From JBAZAX01 sp964568625 (lineage in GTDB: Bacteria > Babelota > Babeliae > Babelales > RVW-14), in assembly GCA_964568625.1 (NCBI GenBank), contig CAZMQG010000015.1, forward strand, positions 1 to 38,302: a stretch of 38,302 nucleotides of DNA, given 5' to 3'. The notes beneath the pieces are model-generated. The model searched no databases, was not told the origin of the DNA, and saw only the letters and a program-made list of their open reading frames with translations. Below, piece by piece: positions 34,848-38,302 of the stretch. Position 1 is the first letter of the stretch, and each line of letters starts with the position of its first letter. The position numbers and the translations under genes are program-made.

Positions 34848-35894
34848 ATGAAAACTGTAAAAATTCAAACACATGCAAATATCTCGTTAAATAAATACTG
34901 GGGAAAACGAGATGAAAAACTGTTTTTACCTACGAAAAGCAGCCTGACCATATCACTATCAGAACTAAAGACAATAACATTTATACAACAATTTGAGTGT
35001 GAATATTTAGGGCGGGAAAATCAAGATAGTATTTTTATAAATGGCATCGCTGCTGCAAATTTACACAGACAAAAAATCGTAGAATTTTTGAATTTTTTCA
35101 GACAAAAATATGGTATTAAAAAATATTTTAATATCTCAACAATAAATAATTTCCCAACAGCTGCAGGACTTGCAAGCAGTTCAAGCGGTTTTGCAGCATT
35201 GGCCTTAGGCATTGATAAAGTTTGCAATCTTAATCTAAATAAAAAAGAACTCTCGATTTTAGCACGCCATGGGTCAGGCTCTGCATGTAGGTCAATTTCA
35301 GGCGGTTTTATGTTGTGGTATAAAGGAGAAAAAACAGATGGCTCTGACTCTTATGCAGAGCAAATTTTTGATCATACACATTGGCCGGAATTATGCATTC
35401 TTGTTGTTATAGTTAGAAATCAAACAAAATTTATTGGATCACGTGAAGGTATGAGCATGACTGTTGCTACCAGCCAATATTATAACACTTGGCTTAAAAA
35501 ATCGGCTCAACGGTTACCATTACTCATCAACGCAATTGCGAAAAAAGAATTCACATCTGTTGGACAACTTGCACAAGACGACTGGCAAGACATGCAACAA
35601 ACAATGCTTGATACCAAACCTCAACTAAATTACTGGACAACCGAGTCTTATAAAGTAATGAATACAATAATAACACTTTGCAATAAAGGCATTGAATGTT
35701 ATTTCACAACAGAGGCCGGTCCAAATTTAAAAGTTCTATGCCTTGAAAATAATAAAGATAAGGTAAAAAACGAGCTTGAAAAAATTTCAGGTATAATTCA
35801 AATAATCCAATGTAAAGTTGCACCAAATCCAAAAATAGAAATCTTAAATTCACAAAAAATTCAAAGGGAAGAAAATGAAACACTCAATATTTAG
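34848..35894 (+). CDS. mvaD: Diphosphomevalonate decarboxylase-family protein, catalytic Asp replaced by Glu
   Basis: This 348-residue GHMP-fold protein has the MvaD signatures: HANISLNKYWGKRD near the N-terminus, the ATP loop PTAAGLASSSSGFAAL (103-118), GSGSACRSISGG (142-153), and AGPN near residue 290. MvaD converts mevalonate diphosphate to isopentenyl diphosphate in the mevalonate pathway. In characterised enzymes the AGPN motif is preceded by a catalytic Asp; here it is Glu289 (FTTEAGPN). Related proteins with altered residues there act as mevalonate-3-kinases, so the exact reaction is open. Other pathway genes are not in the window. The ribosome site is weak, and the 3' end overlaps the next gene by 20 bases. 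Confidence 0.87.
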   Translation: MKTVKIQTHANISLNKYWGKRDEKLFLPTKSSLTISLSELKTITFIQQFECEYLGRENQDSIFINGIAAANLHRQKIVEFLNFFRQKYGIKKYFNISTINNFPTAAGLASSSSGFAALALGIDKVCNLNLNKKELSILARHGSGSACRSISGGFMLWYKGEKTDGSDSYAEQIFDHTHWPELCILVVIVRNQTKFIGSREGMSMTVATSQYYNTWLKKSAQRLPLLINAIAKKEFTSVGQLAQDDWQDMQQTMLDTKPQLNYWTTESYKVMNTIITLCNKGIECYFTTEAGPNLKVLCLENNKDKVKNELEKISGIIQIIQCKVAPNPKIEILNSQKIQREENETLNI

Positions 35895-36387
35895 AAATTT
35901 ACTTTTTTTCTGTATATTTTTTAATTTTAATACAAACGCAACAAAAGAATGTGTCTCTTGCAAAAACCTAAACGCTACCCCTTCTAAAACAATATTTAAA
36001 AAAGATCTTGAATCACAAGTATTAGAAATAATAAAGGAAGAGTTCGCAAATAAAGAAGTTACTTTTGAAATTCCCCAAAAAATGGAAGCCGAATTCAATG
36101 CAAAGAAACAAGAAATTATTGATGAATTAAATAAAAAAATGGTTACTATAAAATCTGACTATGTGCTAAAAGCTGATGCTACAAACTTAATAAAACAGTC
36201 ATTTGAATACTTTATTGATAGAGTAAAGTATTATCAATCATTTACATGGGTTCAAACCATTTTGGCAAATATAAAAAAGAAAGATACCAAAAATGGAAAC
36301 TCCAGTCACATAGATGTTCCGGATTCTCTAAAAGAACTGGCCAATAACCCACCATACCTAAAAACAAAAACCGTTTTTAAACATTAA
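35875..36387 (+). CDS. small exported helical protein of unknown function
   Basis: I do not recognise this 170-residue protein. It has a signal peptide (MKHSIFRNLLFFCIFFNF), then two closely spaced cysteines (ECVSCKN), and a long charged helical region (about 40-120) with coiled-coil character around KMEAEFNAKKQEIIDELNKK. It overlaps mvaD by 20 bases in another frame and has GGGAAG before its start, so coupled translation is likely. It ends one base before the stop of the convergent gene. Location would be periplasmic or outer-membrane associated. Confidence 0.72.
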   Translation: MKHSIFRNLLFFCIFFNFNTNATKECVSCKNLNATPSKTIFKKDLESQVLEIIKEEFANKEVTFEIPQKMEAEFNAKKQEIIDELNKKMVTIKSDYVLKADATNLIKQSFEYFIDRVKYYQSFTWVQTILANIKKKDTKNGNSSHIDVPDSLKELANNPPYLKTKTVFKH

Positions 36388-36903
36388 TTAATTTCTTAGA
36401 TATTTATCAGCCCAGTTTTTCTTGAATTCATTAATTAGGTCGAGAACATCTTTTTGCGAAATGTACAAATCATCCATTCGTATTACAATCACTGTCCCAA
36501 ATATTGCTTTAGTTATGGATAATTTTAATTTTTTGATAGTACTTAGATTTTCTTTATCCACCAACTTATTTGCATTATAAGGGAAAATACAAAGAAATGC
36601 GGCCCATGCCTTTTTTTTAATTTGAACATTTCTAACATTATTCCATTCAATAAATGGACAGTTGTTTGCAAAAAGACCAATCTCATTCAATTTAAAATAT
36701 GGAATAGGATTGATAAATGTTTTATACAAAAGAACTAATAACAAAACACCAAAAAAGCCCAAACACGCTAAAGCAATAAACCAATTTTTAGAAAATAGAA
36801 TTTCTTTATATAAAAAAGAAATAGATAAGCTTGAAAATAGAATTGAAATAAAAATTATTACAAGATTTTTCATTTTATTCGGATAAAAAAGAATTTCTTT
36901 CAT
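36388..36903 (-). CDS. STM3941-like small membrane protein
   Basis: This 171-residue protein starts with MKEILFYPNKMKNL, has two hydrophobic helices (about 14-34 and 41-61) and then a soluble PH-like domain with YFKLNEIGLF, IEWNNVRNVQIKK and VIVIRMDDLYIS. This layout fits the STM3941 family of uncharacterised bacterial membrane proteins. The ATG at 36903 has AGGAGG at good spacing, and the upstream six codons are not needed. Its stop codon directly abuts that of the plus-strand gene, with no spacer for terminators. Function is unknown. Confidence 0.72.
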   Translation of the reverse strand: MKEILFYPNKMKNLVIIFISILFSSLSISFLYKEILFSKNWFIALACLGFFGVLLLVLLYKTFINPIPYFKLNEIGLFANNCPFIEWNNVRNVQIKKKAWAAFLCIFPYNANKLVDKENLSTIKKLKLSITKAIFGTVIVIRMDDLYISQKDVLDLINEFKKNWADKYLRN

Positions 36904-37233
36904 CTCAGAGCCTCCTAACAAATTTTAAAAAATCCCAACTATTGCCTTTATTTCATATATATTTTCAGCATACAACAAGTGACTCTTTAAGCAAAAAATC
37001 TGTTTTTTATATATATTTTCCATCATAATGTTAAAATTAGGCCTAAAACTGGCTCATTTGTAATAAAAAATCGATTCAAATTTAAAAATTTTTACTGCTA
37101 TACCATTTATTTTTCTCAACTCTTGATTTTTTGTTTTATTTTTTTTTATCCTACGGCCATATTGAGCCTAAAGTTTGATCATAAATTCATCCTGAAACAG
37201 ATGCTGCTCAACCCTGAAAAAAAGGAGTTTTTA
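36904..37233. other. AT-rich intergenic region upstream of lactate dehydrogenase
   Basis: This 330-base spacer lies between divergent genes, so it holds both promoters. A possible plus promoter is TTGATT (37123-37128) with TATCCT (37147-37152) at 18 bases, but the match is modest. The ldh reading frame stays open back to 37123 and encodes a hydrophobic stretch there, yet the real start is at 37234. I see no other gene or hairpin. Confidence 0.45.
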
Positions 37234-38199
37234 ATGCCAATCTATTCTTGCCAAAAATCAGAATGCAGCTCAAAAGTCGCAATAATTGGCGCTGGTTTTG
37301 TTGGAAGTACGACGGCATATTCACTCATGCTTGATGGATGTGTTTCAGAAATTGCATTGATTGATATAAACAAAGAAAAGGCAGAAGGTGAAGTACTCGA
37401 TCTAAACCATTGCATGCAATTTACCCGTTTAACAAATATTGTTGCAGGAAACGCATTTGAACTTGTAAGTGGTGCATCAATCGTTGTAATTTGTGCCGGG
37501 TTTGGACAAGTCCCAGGAGAGTCTCGAGCTAATTTATTACAACGAAATGCAAAAATTTTTAAAGAGATCATTCCACAAATTGTAAAATACAATCAAGACT
37601 GCATTTTACTCGTTGTAACAAATCCACTTGATGTTTTGACGTATCTTACATTAAAAATTTCAGGATTTCCGTCTTGCCGTGTTTTTGGAACAGGAACTGT
37701 TCTTGACACCGCACGGTTAAGATATTTAATTGGATCATATTTTAAAATAAGTCCGAAAGACATCAGCGCATATATTTTGGGTGAACATGGTGATTCTGAA
37801 TTTATATGGTCAAGCAAAGCCACAATAGGAGGAGTTGCCATAGACAAATTTTCTGAATATTCAGATGCTCTAGTTAAAGATGTTTATGACCAAACTAAAA
37901 ATGCAGCGTACCAAATTATAAGCCGTAAGGGAGCAACTTATTATTCAATAGCCCTGGTCATTACAAAAATTGTACGCTCTATTTTGCAAGACCAATCAAG
38001 AGTATTTCCTGTTTCCACTTTAATCGAAAATGAAATTTATGATGTTAAAGATGTCTGTTTAAGCATACCAACTGTTGTAAGAAAAGGAGGAGTTTGTCAA
38101 CGACTCGACATCGAACTTAACAAAACTGAACAAGCTTTATTAAAAAATTCGGCCAACAAAATTATGGAAGGTATAAATTCAATAAAAGACTTAATTTGA
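37234..38199 (+). CDS. ldh: L-lactate dehydrogenase
   Basis: This 321-residue enzyme reduces pyruvate to lactate and regenerates NAD+. It has the NAD motif GAGFVG (19-24), Asp44 for NADH preference, and the loop residue Gln92 (GQVPGESR), which indicates lactate rather than malate specificity. Arg97, Asp158, Arg161 and catalytic His185 (GEHGDSE) complete the active site. The ATG at 37234 has AAGGAG six bases upstream and gives normal length. Together with GAPDH it points to fermentative glycolysis. A poly-T hairpin follows. Confidence 0.95.
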   Translation: MPIYSCQKSECSSKVAIIGAGFVGSTTAYSLMLDGCVSEIALIDINKEKAEGEVLDLNHCMQFTRLTNIVAGNAFELVSGASIVVICAGFGQVPGESRANLLQRNAKIFKEIIPQIVKYNQDCILLVVTNPLDVLTYLTLKISGFPSCRVFGTGTVLDTARLRYLIGSYFKISPKDISAYILGEHGDSEFIWSSKATIGGVAIDKFSEYSDALVKDVYDQTKNAAYQIISRKGATYYSIALVITKIVRSILQDQSRVFPVSTLIENEIYDVKDVCLSIPTVVRKGGVCQRLDIELNKTEQALLKNSANKIMEGINSIKDLI

Positions 38200-38223
38200 G
38201 TCAAAAAGTGTCTTTTTTTTTTT
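38184..38223 (+). terminator. possible Rho-independent terminator overlapping the ldh stop
   Basis: AAAAGAC (38184-38190) pairs with GTCTTTT (38210-38216), and a long T-run reaches 38223. The 19-base loop is large and the stem AT-rich, so efficiency is uncertain. The left arm lies inside the last codons of ldh. Confidence 0.45.
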
Positions 38224-38302
38224 ATCTTTACAAAGAAAAATGACGATACTAAAATCAAAAAATAGAATACTAATTTTTAGGCTATTCAAGGAAAGGATGT
38301 AG

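Noticed and set aside
37123..37233. Hydrophobic N-terminal extension of lactate dehydrogenase as a signal peptide
   Set aside because: The ATG at 37234 has AAGGAG at ideal spacing and gives the normal cytosolic enzyme; the upstream part is open only by chance in T-rich DNA.

Overview
The window is a gene-dense, AT-rich bacterial segment with diderm features: an LptB homologue, a predicted outer-membrane barrel, and many exported proteins. It combines a secreted eukaryotic-type ubiquitin hydrolase, a mevalonate-pathway decarboxylase and many unfamiliar signal-peptide proteins with ordinary housekeeping genes. This suggests a host-associated bacterium with a reduced genome. My best guess is the candidate phylum Dependentiae (TM6), but this is inference from gene content; there is no rRNA or other decisive marker here.

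Layout. From 1 to 1.2 kb (minus) lie an HU-type DNA-binding protein with a good promoter and a CPBP-family membrane protease. At 1.6-2.4 kb (plus) is a TatD nuclease. From 2.4 to 13.2 kb almost everything is on the minus strand: a large unknown exported protein, a YdjM-like membrane protein, a SpoIID/LytB cell-wall protein, RNase H, a coiled-coil zinc-ribbon protein, a CAT-anticodon tRNA, GAPDH, HflX, a membrane-anchored DJ-1/PfpI protein, glutamate racemase and the secreted USP-type deubiquitinase, which is followed by a strong terminator. From 13.4 to 18.5 kb (minus) is a compact cluster in the order MATE transporter, gatC, gatA, dus, mreC. From 18.7 to 22.8 kb (minus) two paralogous PafA-like alkaline phosphatases flank an exported superoxide dismutase. 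From 22.9 to 25.2 kb (plus) are a DsbD-alpha-like membrane protein and an exported TraB/ChaN-like protein. From 25.4 to 27.9 kb (minus) come der, lptB and hpf.

The most unusual part is the plus-strand run at 28.2-36.4 kb. A periplasmic type-I solute-binding protein is followed after a single base by a protein with the layout and signature motifs of a pentameric (Cys-loop/Pro-loop) ligand-gated ion channel. Then come a membrane-anchored PPP-like phosphatase with a damaged metal site and a long Q/P/T/V repeat tail, an outer-membrane barrel, mevalonate diphosphate decarboxylase with Glu in place of the catalytic Asp, and a small exported protein. The first two genes look like a split receptor: a soluble sensor made next to a channel. 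The window ends with a STM3941-like membrane protein (minus) and L-lactate dehydrogenase (plus), which with GAPDH suggests NAD recycling in a fermentative glycolysis.

Start sites were chosen by Shine-Dalgarno spacing, overlap with neighbours and signal-peptide position. All functional calls come from motifs read by eye; no database search was run.
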